From positions 248,001 through 312,000 of the forward strand of contig NZ_JAGSHT010000002.1 in NCBI RefSeq assembly GCF_019947135.1: 64,000 bases of DNA, in the 5' to 3' direction. Shown piece after piece: positions 1-8,482 of this stretch (position 1 is its first letter; each line of letters begins with the position of its first letter). A model generated the notes under the pieces. It was not told the DNA's origin, ran no database searches, and saw only the letters and a list, made by a program, of their open reading frames with translations. This DNA comes from Occultella gossypii (GTDB lineage Bacteria > Actinomycetota > Actinomycetes > Actinomycetales > Beutenbergiaceae). A program made the position numbers and the translations under genes.

Positions 1-1
1 C

Positions 2-271
2 ATGATCCCCACCGGCGCCCCGAACCTCGACGGCGCGCACCAGTTCATCGACTACCTGCTCTCCGCCGAGGCGCAGACGGCGTCCGCCGCGCTCGTCGGT
101 GACCTGCCCGTCAACCTGTCCGTGGAGATCCCCGAGGAGTTGACCGCGGTGGTCGGCGACGTCGCGCTGGACCCGACGGCGGCCGGCTACGAGACGCTGG
201 ACCCGAACGAGATCGTCCCGAACCGCAACGAGTGGGTCGAGCGGTTCGCGCGCGAGGTCGTCGGTGGCTGA
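2..271 (+). CDS. ABC transporter solute-binding protein (C-terminal fragment)
   Basis: This is the last 89 codons of a gene that begins before the window; the first visible Met is internal. The stretch AHQFIDYLLSAEAQ followed by GDLPVN is typical of the closing lobe of periplasmic-type binding proteins of the iron(III)/thiamine/phosphonate-like class, in which a helix labelled by 'sxeaQ' and a downstream 'P' loop end the protein. The signal peptide and ligand pocket lie outside the window, so the ligand cannot be stated. The next gene starts inside its last codons (GTG at 264), which implies one transcript. Confidence 0.6.
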   Translation: MIPTGAPNLDGAHQFIDYLLSAEAQTASAALVGDLPVNLSVEIPEELTAVVGDVALDPTAAGYETLDPNEIVPNRNEWVERFAREVVGG

Positions 272-1373
272 CGCCCTCGTGCCACACGCCTACCTCGACG
301 CACTGCCCAAGGTCGACCTGCACTGCCACCTGCTCGGCACGGTCCGCTCCGCGACGTTCGCGGAGCTGGCCCGCCGGGAGGGGCTCGAACTGCCCGCCCC
401 GGCCGAGCGCGTGTTCGCGGACATCAACTCGCGACCACCGGACCCGGACCTGTACCGGAACACCCGGATCCCGATGCCCCAGGGGCCGAGTACGGACGAG
501 CCGGAGGTCTCGTACTCGCTGTTCCAGGTCTCGACCTGGATCCGGGACGTGCTGCGGGACGCCGATGACCTGACCCGGATCGTCTACGAGGCCTTCGAGG
601 ACGCGCACCGCCTCAGCAACACCCGGCACCTGGAGTTCTCCTTCGACATGGTGCCCGAGCACCTGGCGTCCCTGGGATACACCGGGACCGTCCAGGCCTA
701 CGCCGAGGGCATCCGGATGGCCGAGCGGGACTTCGGCATGACCGGACGGATGCTCGCCGCGATCGACCGGTCCGGCACGGGCGAGCAGGCACTGGAGTGG
801 ATCCGGACCGTCGTGGCGAACCCGCACCCGTACGTCGCCGGCATCGGCTTGGACAACCTGGAGACCGCCGGCCCGCCGGAGCGGTTCGCCGCGGCCTACA
901 CGCTGGCCGGGGCGGCCGGGCTGAAGCGGACCGCGCACACGTCCGAGCACGTGCCCGCGGCCCAGAATGCCGTCACGTGTCTCGACGTGCTCGGCTGCGA
1001 CCGCCTGGACCACGGGTACTTCGTGCTCGAGGACGACGCCGTGGTGGCCCGGATGCGGGACGAGGGCATTGCGTTCACGGTGGCGTCCACGACGTCGCGC
1101 CGGTCCTGGCGGCCCTGGCGACGGGCCTCGATCCGCGCCATGCTGGACGCCGGGCTGAACCTGGTGCCCGCCTCCGACGACCCTGGACTGTTCCCGACGA
1201 CCCTCGGACACGAGTACCGGATCCTGGCCGACCAGGTGGGCGTGTCACGTGAACAGCTGACGGCGATGGCCCTCGCCGGCGTCGACGCGTGCTGGCTGCC
1301 GCAGGAGGAGAAGACTCAGCTGCGGGCGCGCTTCGAGCGCGAGATCGCCGACCTGGAGCAGACCACGGCCTAA
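264..1373 (+). CDS. Adenosine deaminase family amidohydrolase
   Basis: A 369-residue TIM-barrel deaminase of the adenosine/adenine deaminase family. The metal and catalytic residues can be placed: HxH at H20/H22, HTSE at H225-E228 (proton-shuttle Glu), DHG with H250, and SDDP with D305/D306. The segment between DHG and SDDP reads VASTTSRRSW where classical adenosine deaminases carry a CPTSN-like motif, so the substrate may not be adenosine. The GTG start overlaps the stop of the preceding binding-protein gene, and the pairing suggests uptake followed by deamination of a purine-like or other amino compound. Family assignment is firm; substrate is not. Confidence 0.8.
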   Translation: MADALVPHAYLDALPKVDLHCHLLGTVRSATFAELARREGLELPAPAERVFADINSRPPDPDLYRNTRIPMPQGPSTDEPEVSYSLFQVSTWIRDVLRDADDLTRIVYEAFEDAHRLSNTRHLEFSFDMVPEHLASLGYTGTVQAYAEGIRMAERDFGMTGRMLAAIDRSGTGEQALEWIRTVVANPHPYVAGIGLDNLETAGPPERFAAAYTLAGAAGLKRTAHTSEHVPAAQNAVTCLDVLGCDRLDHGYFVLEDDAVVARMRDEGIAFTVASTTSRRSWRPWRRASIRAMLDAGLNLVPASDDPGLFPTTLGHEYRILADQVGVSREQLTAMALAGVDACWLPQEEKTQLRARFEREIADLEQTTA

Positions 1374-1415
1374 CGGTCGGCGTGGTGCCTCGCCGGGCAC
1401 GGGCATCGCCGTCGC

Positions 1416-2060
1416 TCAGGCCCTGGCCAGGTAGCGATGACGAGTCCCGGCGTCCAGGTGCTCGACCGCGTTGCGCAGCGCCGTGCGCGGCATGGTCGCG
1501 GCATGTGCGTCCAGGAAGGCGAGCAGCATGTCCGGGTCCCGCTTGCCGGCCTCGCGGACCCACCCACCGACGGCCTTCTGGACGAGCGGTTCGGGGTCGT
1601 CGGCCAGCAGGCCGGCGATGGCGAAGGTGTCATCGAGGTCGTCATTGCGGATGAAGTAGTAGGTCGCGACGATCGCCGTGCGGCGCTCCCACCAGTCCTG
1701 CGACCGGGCCAGCGCGTAGAGCGGCGCCCGCGGGCGGTCGGCCAGGTAGCCACCCACCACGTGGGGAGCCGCACGGTCGACCAGGTCCCACGTGTTGATC
1801 CGGTCATGGCAACGCAGGTAGAGGTCGAACAGCTCACGACGGCGCTCAGGTGGCGTGCTGCGGCGTCGGGCCTGGAAGTCCATGATGCTGACTGCTCCGA
1901 CCCGGACCAGGTGGTCGGGGGAGCCCAGCATGACCTCGATCTCGGCCGGATCGGTGTCGATGAACTCCTTCGCAAGCGCGAAGACCTCGCGCATCGGAAC
2001 GCGTTCGCCGTCCGCGCGCAGGCGCTCGAGCCGGTGCCCGAACTCGGTGGCTTCGCTCAA
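1416..2060 (-). CDS. DNA alkylation repair protein (AlkD-like HEAT repeat)
   Basis: A 214-residue all-helical protein whose middle (DHLVRVGAVSIMDFQA, then INTWDLVD and QDWWERRTAIVATYYFIR) matches the AlkD/AlkC-like DNA alkylation repair family, HEAT-repeat glycosylases that excise alkylated bases. The WDLVD segment carries the Asp that family members use near the lesion. I chose the TTG at 2060 because it sits in a TTGA overlap with the stop of the upstream DUF899 gene, and the protein then has the normal family length; reading further upstream in this frame gives low-complexity Arg-rich sequence. Translational coupling to the DUF899 gene is likely. Confidence 0.8.
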   Translation of the reverse strand: MSEATEFGHRLERLRADGERVPMREVFALAKEFIDTDPAEIEVMLGSPDHLVRVGAVSIMDFQARRRSTPPERRRELFDLYLRCHDRINTWDLVDRAAPHVVGGYLADRPRAPLYALARSQDWWERRTAIVATYYFIRNDDLDDTFAIAGLLADDPEPLVQKAVGGWVREAGKRDPDMLLAFLDAHAATMPRTALRNAVEHLDAGTRHRYLARA

Positions 2061-2770
2061 TGGCCCGCTGCCCCCGCGCCGTAGAGCCGGGCGATGTCCG
2101 GTGAGTCGAGCCAGCCGGCGTAGGCCGGGCCCTTCGGCCAACCCTCCGGAGAATTCTGCCACTCCTCCTGCCGGCCCCAGGGGAGGACGTCGAGGAGCGG
2201 GAAGAAGTGACTGAGCTGCTCCGTACCGCGGCCGTTCGTGTGCCAGGTTCGGTAGACCGTGTCGCCGTCGCGTAGGAAGACGTTGACGGCGAACCCGCCC
2301 CCGGCGGGCGCGTCGACGTCGGCGCCGAACGCGCTGTCGGCGGTCGAATACCACTCCATCCGATTGCCGACCTTCTCGCGGTAGGCCAGTGCCTCCTCGA
2401 TCCTGCCCTGCGTGATGATCACGAAGCGCGCGTCGTAGGCGGCCAGGGCGTCCAGCCGCGTGAACTGTGAGGTGAACCCGGTGCAGCCGCCACACTGCCA
2501 CTCGGCGCCGGGGTGCCACATGTGGTGGTACGTGATCAGTTGCGACCTGCCCTCGAAGATGTCCGCCAGGCGCACGGCGCCGTCCTTGCCGACAAGCGTG
2601 TAGTCGTCCATCTCGACCATCGGCAGTCGGCGTCGCTGGGCCGCGATCGCGTCGAGCTCGCGGGTGGCGGCCTTCTCACGCACGCGCAGGTCGGCCAGCT
2701 CGTGTCGCCATGTCTCGGTGTCGACGACAGGCGGTAGGGCAGTGAATCGGGTGGCGGGTGCGTTCGTCAT
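2057..2770 (-). CDS. DUF899 family thioredoxin-like protein
   Basis: A 237-residue cytosolic protein of the DUF899 family, which has a thioredoxin-like fold. Diagnostic blocks are YHHMWHPGAEWQCGGC (a CGGC pair in the position of the thioredoxin CxxC), GFTSQF, FNVFLRDGD-like VNVFLRDGDTVYRTW, and the C-terminal LDVLPWGRQEEWQNSPEGWP. The biochemical role of the family is not settled. It starts at ATG 2770 and is divergent from a TetR gene, with a dyad between them, so it is probably repressed by that regulator. Its stop overlaps the start of the AlkD-like gene, and the pair could form a small stress-response operon. Confidence 0.85.
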   Translation of the reverse strand: MTNAPATRFTALPPVVDTETWRHELADLRVREKAATRELDAIAAQRRRLPMVEMDDYTLVGKDGAVRLADIFEGRSQLITYHHMWHPGAEWQCGGCTGFTSQFTRLDALAAYDARFVIITQGRIEEALAYREKVGNRMEWYSTADSAFGADVDAPAGGGFAVNVFLRDGDTVYRTWHTNGRGTEQLSHFFPLLDVLPWGRQEEWQNSPEGWPKGPAYAGWLDSPDIARLYGAGAAGH

Positions 2771-2809
2771 CGGTCTCCCTCGGTCAGCCGGACAGCGTCC
2801 GGATCCACT

Positions 2810-2828
2810 ATGTTGACAGCGTACACAT
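2810..2828. promoter_or_regulatory. Probable TetR operator between divergent genes
   Basis: A 19-bp imperfect dyad, ATGTTGACAGCGTACACAT, 12 of 19 positions symmetric with perfect ATGT/ACAT ends. It overlaps a plus-strand -10-like TATGTT (2809-2814), a TTGACA (2813-2818) and a minus-strand TACGCT (2818-2823). Its position between the DUF899 gene and the TetR gene suits a repressor that controls both. Confidence 0.55.
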
Positions 2829-2863
2829 GCTGGTTGATGCGTCAATGCGCGGAGGGGAACACG

Positions 2864-3457
2864 ATGGCTCGGGTGACCTATCACCACGGCAATCTGCGCG
2901 AGGCGCTCGTCGATGCCGGACTCGAACTGACCCGGTCCGGGGGAGCCGGGGCGATGGTGTTGCGTGACGCGACCCGCCAGGTGGGCGTCTCCCCGAACGC
3001 GGCATACCGACACTTCGCGGACCGGGAGAGCCTGCTCGGCGCCGTCGCCGTAGCGATCCAGGAACGCATGTCGGACCGCATGGAGTCCTACGTCGCACCG
3101 GCGCCGGCCGGGCAGAGCGGTGCCCGTGCGCGGCTGACGGCGGTGGGCCTGGGCTACATCGACTTCGCGATCGCCGAACCCGGCTGGTTCGAGGTCGCAT
3201 TCGCCGGAACGCGCCAGCACTCCGACACGGCGACGCCCGCCCCGCTGGCACGTCTCCTCGAGGCGTTGGACGCGCTCGTCGCCTCAGGCGAACTGGACCG
3301 GGCCGCGCGTCCGGGCGCGGAGTGGCCGTGCTGGTCAGCCGTGCACGGGTTCGCCCTGTTGGCACTCACCGGCCCGTTGCGCGATCTGCCCGCGGAAGCC
3401 GTCCGGGCGGCCGCACGACGAACGGTCGAAGCGATCATCACAGGTCTTCTCGGGTGA
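2864..3457 (+). CDS. TetR family transcriptional regulator
   Basis: A 197-residue one-component repressor. Residues 1-60 form the TetR HTH: YHHGNLREALVDAGLEL, then VGVSPNAAYRHFADRESLL as the recognition helix and the Y-x-H-F signature. The C-terminal part is a ligand/dimer domain of the short TetR_C type with W and H residues near the end. The start at ATG 2864 has a good GGAGGGG Shine-Dalgarno at 2851-2857. It is divergent from the DUF899/AlkD-like pair and very likely represses that operon and itself through the 2810-2828 dyad; the inducer is unknown. Confidence 0.9.
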   Translation: MARVTYHHGNLREALVDAGLELTRSGGAGAMVLRDATRQVGVSPNAAYRHFADRESLLGAVAVAIQERMSDRMESYVAPAPAGQSGARARLTAVGLGYIDFAIAEPGWFEVAFAGTRQHSDTATPAPLARLLEALDALVASGELDRAARPGAEWPCWSAVHGFALLALTGPLRDLPAEAVRAAARRTVEAIITGLLG

Positions 3458-3506
3458 ACACGGCCGCGCGATGACGGCCTCCGGGTGGACCGGTTACGGT
3501 CGGACC

Positions 3507-4058
3507 ATGCGCGCCGAACGCCCCGGTCTCGAGCGGCCGGTCGTGGTCGTCTTCACCGGCCTGCCGGGAACTGGGAAGTCGACGATGGCCGACCGGACCG
3601 CGGTCCACCTCGGTGCGCCGGCGTTCTCGGGCGACTGGCTCATGGGGGCCCTCCAGCCTGCGGCGGGCCAGTTGGCACAGTTGGATCGCGAGACGTACTC
3701 ACGGGTCTACTACGGGCTGCTCGGCAGTCTGCTGACCCGGCAGTTGCTGCTCGGTCAGAGCGCCGTCCTGGACTGCCTGGTGACGGAGGCAGTGGTAGCC
3801 GCCTGGCGGTCGACCGCTGCCCGGCACGGAGCCGACCTGCGGGTCATCGAGTGTGTCTGCAGCGACCTGACCGTGCACAGGTCGCGGGTGGTGGGCCGGG
3901 TCAGGGGCATCCCGGGCTGGCACGAGATCGACTGGGCACACGTGGAGCGGATGCGGGCCGAGTTCCCCGCCCTGGGTGGTGAGCGACTCACTCTGGATGC
4001 GGTCCTACCGGTGGATCGGAACTTCGGAACGGTCAGCGACTATCTCCACGGGCAGTGA
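3507..4058 (+). CDS. P-loop kinase-like ATPase (AAA_33 type)
   Basis: A 183-residue protein beginning with a beta strand and Walker A GLPGTGKS at residues 18-25, the layout of small zeta-toxin/chloramphenicol-phosphotransferase-like kinases. Later pieces (AVLDCLVTEA, then VIECVCSDLTVHRSR VVGR) resemble the Walker B and the LID arginines of this group. Substrate unknown. An upstream ATG at 3471 is possible, but ATG 3507 is preceded by TACGGT at 3495-3500 and has no Shine-Dalgarno, which fits a leaderless transcript, and it removes an extension without family resemblance. No functional link to neighbours is evident. Confidence 0.75.
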   Translation: MRAERPGLERPVVVVFTGLPGTGKSTMADRTAVHLGAPAFSGDWLMGALQPAAGQLAQLDRETYSRVYYGLLGSLLTRQLLLGQSAVLDCLVTEAVVAAWRSTAARHGADLRVIECVCSDLTVHRSRVVGRVRGIPGWHEIDWAHVERMRAEFPALGGERLTLDAVLPVDRNFGTVSDYLHGQ

Positions 4059-4115
4059 GTGTTCCGATCACCATCTCTAGCGGGGACCGGTCGGCAGCAC
4101 GATTCGCGCGGGGAG

Positions 4116-4185
4116 CGAAACCGGTACAGCCGGCCGGGCGCGCAGACGTTATATTGAACCGGTTCACGTGTTCGAAACGGTTTCG
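4116..4185 (+). promoter_or_regulatory. Promoter with LacI-type operators (autoregulation)
   Basis: Three operator-like elements precede the LacI gene: a partial CGAAACCGGT (4116-4125), a perfect 12-bp palindrome TGAACCGGTTCA (4155-4166) and CGAAAC-G-GTTTCG (4173-4185). A -10-like TATATT lies at 4150-4155, directly abutting the second element. The first element shares its first ten bases with the site upstream of the transporter operon at 6379. A bound repressor would block both initiation and early elongation. Confidence 0.65.
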
Positions 4186-4195
4186 GAGGGAAGTC

Positions 4196-5251
4196 ATGGA
4201 TCGCGATGACGGCAGAGCGCGGCGCCCGACCATCTCCGATATCGCGGCGCTCGCCGGTGTCTCCAAGGCCTCCGTGTCGAAGTCGGTCAACGGCCAGAGC
4301 GGCGTCTCCGAGAGCACCCGGCGGCGAGTTCTCGAGGTCGCGGAGCGGCTGGGCTGGCGGCCCAGTGCCCGCGCCGTCGCCCTGACGCGCGGCGGGAGTG
4401 GCGCCGTCGGTTTTCTGATCAACCGGTCCCCGGATCTACTCAGTTCCGACCCGTACTTCGTGGACCTGCTCTCCGGGATCGAGCGTGCCCTGACCGAACA
4501 GGGATACTGGCTGCTGCTCCAGATCGGGCACCACGCCACGGAGGAGAGCGAGCGGGCTGCCTACGCCGACCTGGCGGGCTCGCAGCGCGTGGATGGGGTC
4601 TTCCTGACCGAGACCAGGCTGGGTGATCCCCGGTTCGACACGGTCAGGGCACTGGGGCTGCCGGCCGTCGTCGTTTCGAAGCCCTGGGCCCGCACGGACC
4701 TGCCGTGGGTCGGCAGCGCGAACCCCGGCGGCGGGATCGAGGATGCCGTGCTGCACCTGGCCCGGCTCGGCCACCGGAAGGTCGCCTACGTCACGGGGCC
4801 GCAGGACCGGTCGCACGTGCTCTATCGGACCGAGGCGTTCCTGGCGGCCGTCGCGGACCATGGGCTCTCGGTGGTCGGGATGCCGCGCACCGACTTCTCG
4901 CCGGATGCCGGGGCACGGGCCACGCTCGAACTGCTCGACCAGCGCGAACGGCCGAGCGCGATCGTCTACGACAACGACGTCATGGCCGTGGCGGGCTCCC
5001 AGGCGGCGAGCGGTCGTGGCCTGAGCACCCCACACGACCTCTCCGTCGTGGGACACGACGACATCTCGATGAGCCGGTGGCTGACGCCGGCACTGACCAC
5101 CGTGCGCCAGGACGTCATCGAACTGGGGCAGATGTGCGCGCGCCGGCTCCTCCTGGAACTGGGGGTACCGGATCCGGGTGACGGCTGGCAGTCGCTCCCC
5201 GACCCCACGCTCGTGGTTCGCGGCAGTACGGGACCCGCACCGACCTCGTGA
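4196..5251 (+). CDS. LacI family transcriptional regulator
   Basis: A 351-residue sugar-responsive repressor. Residues 12-33 are the LacI HTH and hinge (TISDIAALAGVSKASVSKSV), followed by a periplasmic-binding-protein-like effector domain with the usual AIVYDNDVMAVAG and VVGHDDISMSRWLTPALTTVRQD blocks. ATG 4196 has a GGAGGG ribosome site at 4185-4190. Three LacI-type palindromes in its own promoter and a related one upstream of the importer at 6421 suggest that it regulates itself and the transporter/hydrolase genes at 6421-14643, and perhaps the divergent oxidoreductase. Effector unknown, probably a sugar or sugar acid. Confidence 0.93.
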   Translation: MDRDDGRARRPTISDIAALAGVSKASVSKSVNGQSGVSESTRRRVLEVAERLGWRPSARAVALTRGGSGAVGFLINRSPDLLSSDPYFVDLLSGIERALTEQGYWLLLQIGHHATEESERAAYADLAGSQRVDGVFLTETRLGDPRFDTVRALGLPAVVVSKPWARTDLPWVGSANPGGGIEDAVLHLARLGHRKVAYVTGPQDRSHVLYRTEAFLAAVADHGLSVVGMPRTDFSPDAGARATLELLDQRERPSAIVYDNDVMAVAGSQAASGRGLSTPHDLSVVGHDDISMSRWLTPALTTVRQDVIELGQMCARRLLLELGVPDPGDGWQSLPDPTLVVRGSTGPAPTS

Positions 5252-5332
5252 GCTGAGGCTGGGCCGGTCCGCCACGCCGGGCCGGTTCGGGTCCGACCCC
5301 AGCTGGTCGTCGTCCTGGCGAGCACGGGGATG

Positions 5333-6232
5333 TCAGTCCAGGGCGACCGTCGAGCCCGTCCGGAGGGCCGCCGATGCCGCGTGCAGCGTGGCCGTGACGC
5401 GGGCACCGAGCCGGAGGTCGGCGCCGTGCTCCCGCTCTCCGGTGCGGGCCATCCGGGCCAGGTCCGAGATCGCGTGGTGTGCCGCTTCCTGCGGCGTCGA
5501 GAGCGGGATGGGCATCGTGAGGATGCCGGCCTCGCCGTAGGCCGTGAACTGGCTCTGTCCCGCACGCTCCGGCGCGGTCAGACTCAGGGTCGCGGTGCTG
5601 GATGCGCCGGTGGTGTGCTGCAGAGCGAGGTGCACGGTGTCCCCGGGGCCCGACGCCGCGGTGACGGAGGTTGCCGGGCCGAGGACGCCAAGGGCGACGG
5701 ACAGTGCGTGCGGGCCGACGTCCCAGAGGGCGCCGTGGGTGTGCCGCCAATTGGCGGGGTCGCGGATCTGGTCGGGTGGGAACAGGCTCGCGGTCCAGCA
5801 GGCGTGGGCCGTGAACCACGGCCGTTGGGCGGCCGCCTGGATCCAGGCCGACTGCTCCGGGCGGTGCCTGGAGGTGAAGAACACGAGCGCGGCGACGTCC
5901 GCGTCGGTCACCGCCCGGACGATCCGGGCGGAATCGTTCGGATCCAGGGCGAGCGGCTTCTCGAGGAGCAGGTGCTTGCCAGCCTCGGCACACCGCACCG
6001 CCAGGTCGACCTGCGCCGTCGGCGGCACCGTGAGCACGACGGCGTCCACCTCGCCGAGCATCTCGTCGAGATCCACGAACGCTCGGGTGCCGGCCTCCAC
6101 GGCCGCACGCTCGGCGGCCTGCGGTCGCCTGCCCCAGATCCCGACGAGGCGAGCGTCGGGATGGGCTCCAAGGACTGGCGCGTGGGTCTCTGTCGCCCAG
6201 AAACCGGTACCGATGATGCCCACCTTGAGCAC
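5333..6232 (-). CDS. Gfo/Idh/MocA family oxidoreductase
   Basis: A 299-residue NAD(P)-dependent sugar or cyclitol dehydrogenase. The N-terminal Rossmann fold opens with KVGIIGTGFWA, and the family catalytic Lys is in LLLEKPLALDP. I chose the GTG at 6232 because an AGGAG lies about eight bases upstream and the Rossmann strand then begins at residue 3; the upstream ATG at 6268 would add an unrelated tail. It is divergent from the importer at 6421 and shares the control region with the 6379 operator, so it probably belongs to the same sugar regulon. Substrate cannot be read from sequence. Confidence 0.88.
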   Translation of the reverse strand: MLKVGIIGTGFWATETHAPVLGAHPDARLVGIWGRRPQAAERAAVEAGTRAFVDLDEMLGEVDAVVLTVPPTAQVDLAVRCAEAGKHLLLEKPLALDPNDSARIVRAVTDADVAALVFFTSRHRPEQSAWIQAAAQRPWFTAHACWTASLFPPDQIRDPANWRHTHGALWDVGPHALSVALGVLGPATSVTAASGPGDTVHLALQHTTGASSTATLSLTAPERAGQSQFTAYGEAGILTMPIPLSTPQEAAHHAISDLARMARTGEREHGADLRLGARVTATLHAASAALRTGSTVALD

Positions 6233-6370
6233 GATGATCTCCTTTGTTCGACGGTGCACCGACTCCACTGAGCCGTCCGAACAACGTAACGCATTTCAAT
6301 GACAGCGCCAGGTTCGGGGTCGCGAGAGCCTGTGGCTGAGCTGGAATCGTCGATGCCCAGCGTCATCTGC

Positions 6371-6392
6371 TACGGTTACGAAACCGGTTTTG
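6371..6392 (+). promoter_or_regulatory. -10 box and LacI-type operator of the sugar importer
   Basis: TACGGT at 6371-6376 is followed two bases later by CGAAACCGGTTTTG (6379-6392), whose core AAACCGGTTT is a perfect 10-bp palindrome. The same arrangement, TACGGT then a LacI-type dyad, occurs before the importer at 38307. The CGAAACCGGT half also occurs at 4116-4125 in the promoter of the LacI gene. Confidence 0.65.
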
Positions 6393-6420
6393 TTCCATAC
6401 CTGTTCGCAAGGGAGCGGTC

Positions 6421-7629
6421 ATGCAGTCTCGGTCAAAGGTCCTCGGTGCCGCCATCGTGGCGGTACTACTCGTCGTCGGGGGAGCCATCTGGTTCACGTC
6501 CCGCCCCGCTGGTGACACGGAGTCCATCGAGTGGTGGGTGCCCAACTGGGATGAGGAGGCGGCCGCGGAACTGGCGGCGCAGTACGAAGAGGAGTCGGGG
6601 GTCCAGATCGACATCGTGCAGACCACCAACGAGACGCTTCCCAACCGGGTGAGCACCGCGTTGGACTCCGGAACCACGCCCGACGTCATCATCGAACTGG
6701 CGTCGCGGATCAACCGGTACGCGGTCGACGGCACCGTCTCCGATCTCGGTGACATGTTCGGATCCGAGTTGCCGGAGGACGACTTCATCGACGGTGCACT
6801 CGAGGAGGTCAGCAGCGACGGATCGATCTACGCGGTGCCCTACCGATGGGACTGCATCGCACTGATCTACAACCCGGAGATGCTCGACGCGGCCGGTGTG
6901 GAGGTGCCGACGACCTGGGACGAGTACGTCACTGCGGCGCAGGCGCTCACGGTTGACGGTCGCTCCGGCACCGCGTGGCCCCTCGGTCACGACGGCAACG
7001 CGGCGTTGCGGTACCTCGGTCTCGCCGTCGACGGGGGCTCCGCGATCACCAACGGAACACCCAGCCTCAGCACCGACTCATCCTCCCGGGCGATCGACGT
7101 GATCGGTGGCACCATCCGCGACGGCTGGGCCAGCCCCAGTTCGCTCGAGGTGGACAACACCGGCGTGCGGCAGCTGTTCGAGAACGAGCAGATCGCCATG
7201 TACGTCGGCGGACTCTTCGACGTGGCGCCGCTGCAGGAGGCCGGGATCCCCGTGGCGACCGCGGTCAGCCCAGGGACCCAGATCGCCGACGGGTGGGCGT
7301 ACATGGTCCCGACCGAGGCACCGAATGCCGACGCCGCCCGCGACTTCGTCGCGTTCCTGTCCACGCCCGAGAACATGGCGGCCCTGACCGAGAGCTTCCC
7401 GGCCCGGATCAGCGCTGCCGACGACGAGCGCTTCACGGGACCCGATGCGGCGGCGCACCTGGAGCAGCTCACCACGAACAGCGTGCCGGCTCCGAGTGAC
7501 CCGGCCTGGGGCGAACTGGTCCCGGACGTCTACGCAGCCCTGCAGTCCGTGGCACTGGGGCAGACCGATGCTGCCGCCGCGGCCGCGGCGCTGGACGAGC
7601 GGGCGCAGGCCACCCTGGGCGGCAGCTGA
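6421..7629 (+). CDS. Sugar ABC transporter substrate-binding protein (family 1)
   Basis: A 402-residue family-1 extracellular solute-binding protein (WWVPNWDEEAAAELAAQYEEESG, DVIIELASRINRYA, AVPYRWDCIALIYNPEML). Residues 8-26 are a hydrophobic segment, but it has no lipobox cysteine, so the protein is either held by an uncleaved N-terminal helix or released by signal peptidase I; most Gram-positive binding proteins are lipoproteins. It is the first gene of an operon with two permeases and downstream sugar enzymes, behind a LacI-type operator. Ligand unknown; neighbours suggest an oligosaccharide or glycoside giving a sugar acid. Confidence 0.88.
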   Translation: MQSRSKVLGAAIVAVLLVVGGAIWFTSRPAGDTESIEWWVPNWDEEAAAELAAQYEEESGVQIDIVQTTNETLPNRVSTALDSGTTPDVIIELASRINRYAVDGTVSDLGDMFGSELPEDDFIDGALEEVSSDGSIYAVPYRWDCIALIYNPEMLDAAGVEVPTTWDEYVTAAQALTVDGRSGTAWPLGHDGNAALRYLGLAVDGGSAITNGTPSLSTDSSSRAIDVIGGTIRDGWASPSSLEVDNTGVRQLFENEQIAMYVGGLFDVAPLQEAGIPVATAVSPGTQIADGWAYMVPTEAPNADAARDFVAFLSTPENMAALTESFPARISAADDERFTGPDAAAHLEQLTTNSVPAPSDPAWGELVPDVYAALQSVALGQTDAAAAAAALDERAQATLGGS

Positions 7630-7633
7630 CGCC

Positions 7634-8482
7634 ATGGCTTCCACGTTCGCCTCCGAGCGCCGCGGCTACGGCCTGGTGGCGCCCACCCTGGCTGCCATGG
7701 CCGTACTGACGATCGTGCCGATCGTGGTGGTGGTGACCCGCGCGGCGGGCGCCGAGGGCCGCGCGGTGGCGGCCACCCTGCTCGGCTCCTCGGAGTTCCA
7801 CCTGATCCTGGGGCGCACCGGGATATGGACGGTGGTGTCGGTCGCCGGCGCTCTCGTCATCGGCTTCGGTGCCGCGCTGCTGCTGCAGAGCAGGTGGGTC
7901 CGCTGGCCCGGGCTGTGGCGGGGCATCTTCATGGTGCCGTGGATCATCCCCGGTGTCGTCGGCGCGACCATCTGGAAGTGGAACTACAGCTCGAACTACG
8001 GGTTGCTGAACCACACGCTGCAGACGGTCGGGGTCATCAACGAGCCCGTGCAGTGGCTCAGCGACCCGTCGATCGTGCTCTATGCCCTGGCCGCGGTGCA
8101 GGTCTGGTCCACCGCTCCGTTCGTGATGCTGCTCCTCGGCGCTGCCCTGACCGCGGTGCCCGGCGAGCGCTATGAGGCCGCGCGCCTCGATGGCGCCGGG
8201 TTGCCCGGGCTCTTCCGGTACATCACCCTCCCGGCGGTGCGGCCGACCACGGCGATCGCGAGCCTGATGCTCGTCACGTTCGCCCTGAACGCCTTCACGA
8301 TCATCTGGGTGTCGACGGCGGGCGGTCCGGTCGGGTCCTCGACGATCCTCCCGGTCGAGCTGTACCGGGCGTTCCAGAACGGCGACGACGCGACGGTGGC
8401 GGTGATCGCCTGCGTCCAGCTGGTGATCAGCGCCGCGCTCGCCCTGGTCTATGTACGTTCGATGAAGGCGGGTGACGAGTGA
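7634..8482 (+). CDS. Sugar ABC transporter permease (MalF type)
   Basis: A 282-residue inner-membrane permease with six predicted helices. The cytoplasmic EAA loop that contacts the ATPase is visible as EAARLDGAGLPGLFRYITLP near residue 195. It starts four bases after the binding-protein stop and its own stop overlaps the next permease, so the three are cotranscribed and the two permeases presumably heterodimerise. No ATPase gene accompanies them. Confidence 0.92.
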   Translation: MASTFASERRGYGLVAPTLAAMAVLTIVPIVVVVTRAAGAEGRAVAATLLGSSEFHLILGRTGIWTVVSVAGALVIGFGAALLLQSRWVRWPGLWRGIFMVPWIIPGVVGATIWKWNYSSNYGLLNHTLQTVGVINEPVQWLSDPSIVLYALAAVQVWSTAPFVMLLLGAALTAVPGERYEAARLDGAGLPGLFRYITLPAVRPTTAIASLMLVTFALNAFTIIWVSTAGGPVGSSTILPVELYRAFQNGDDATVAVIACVQLVISAALALVYVRSMKAGDE

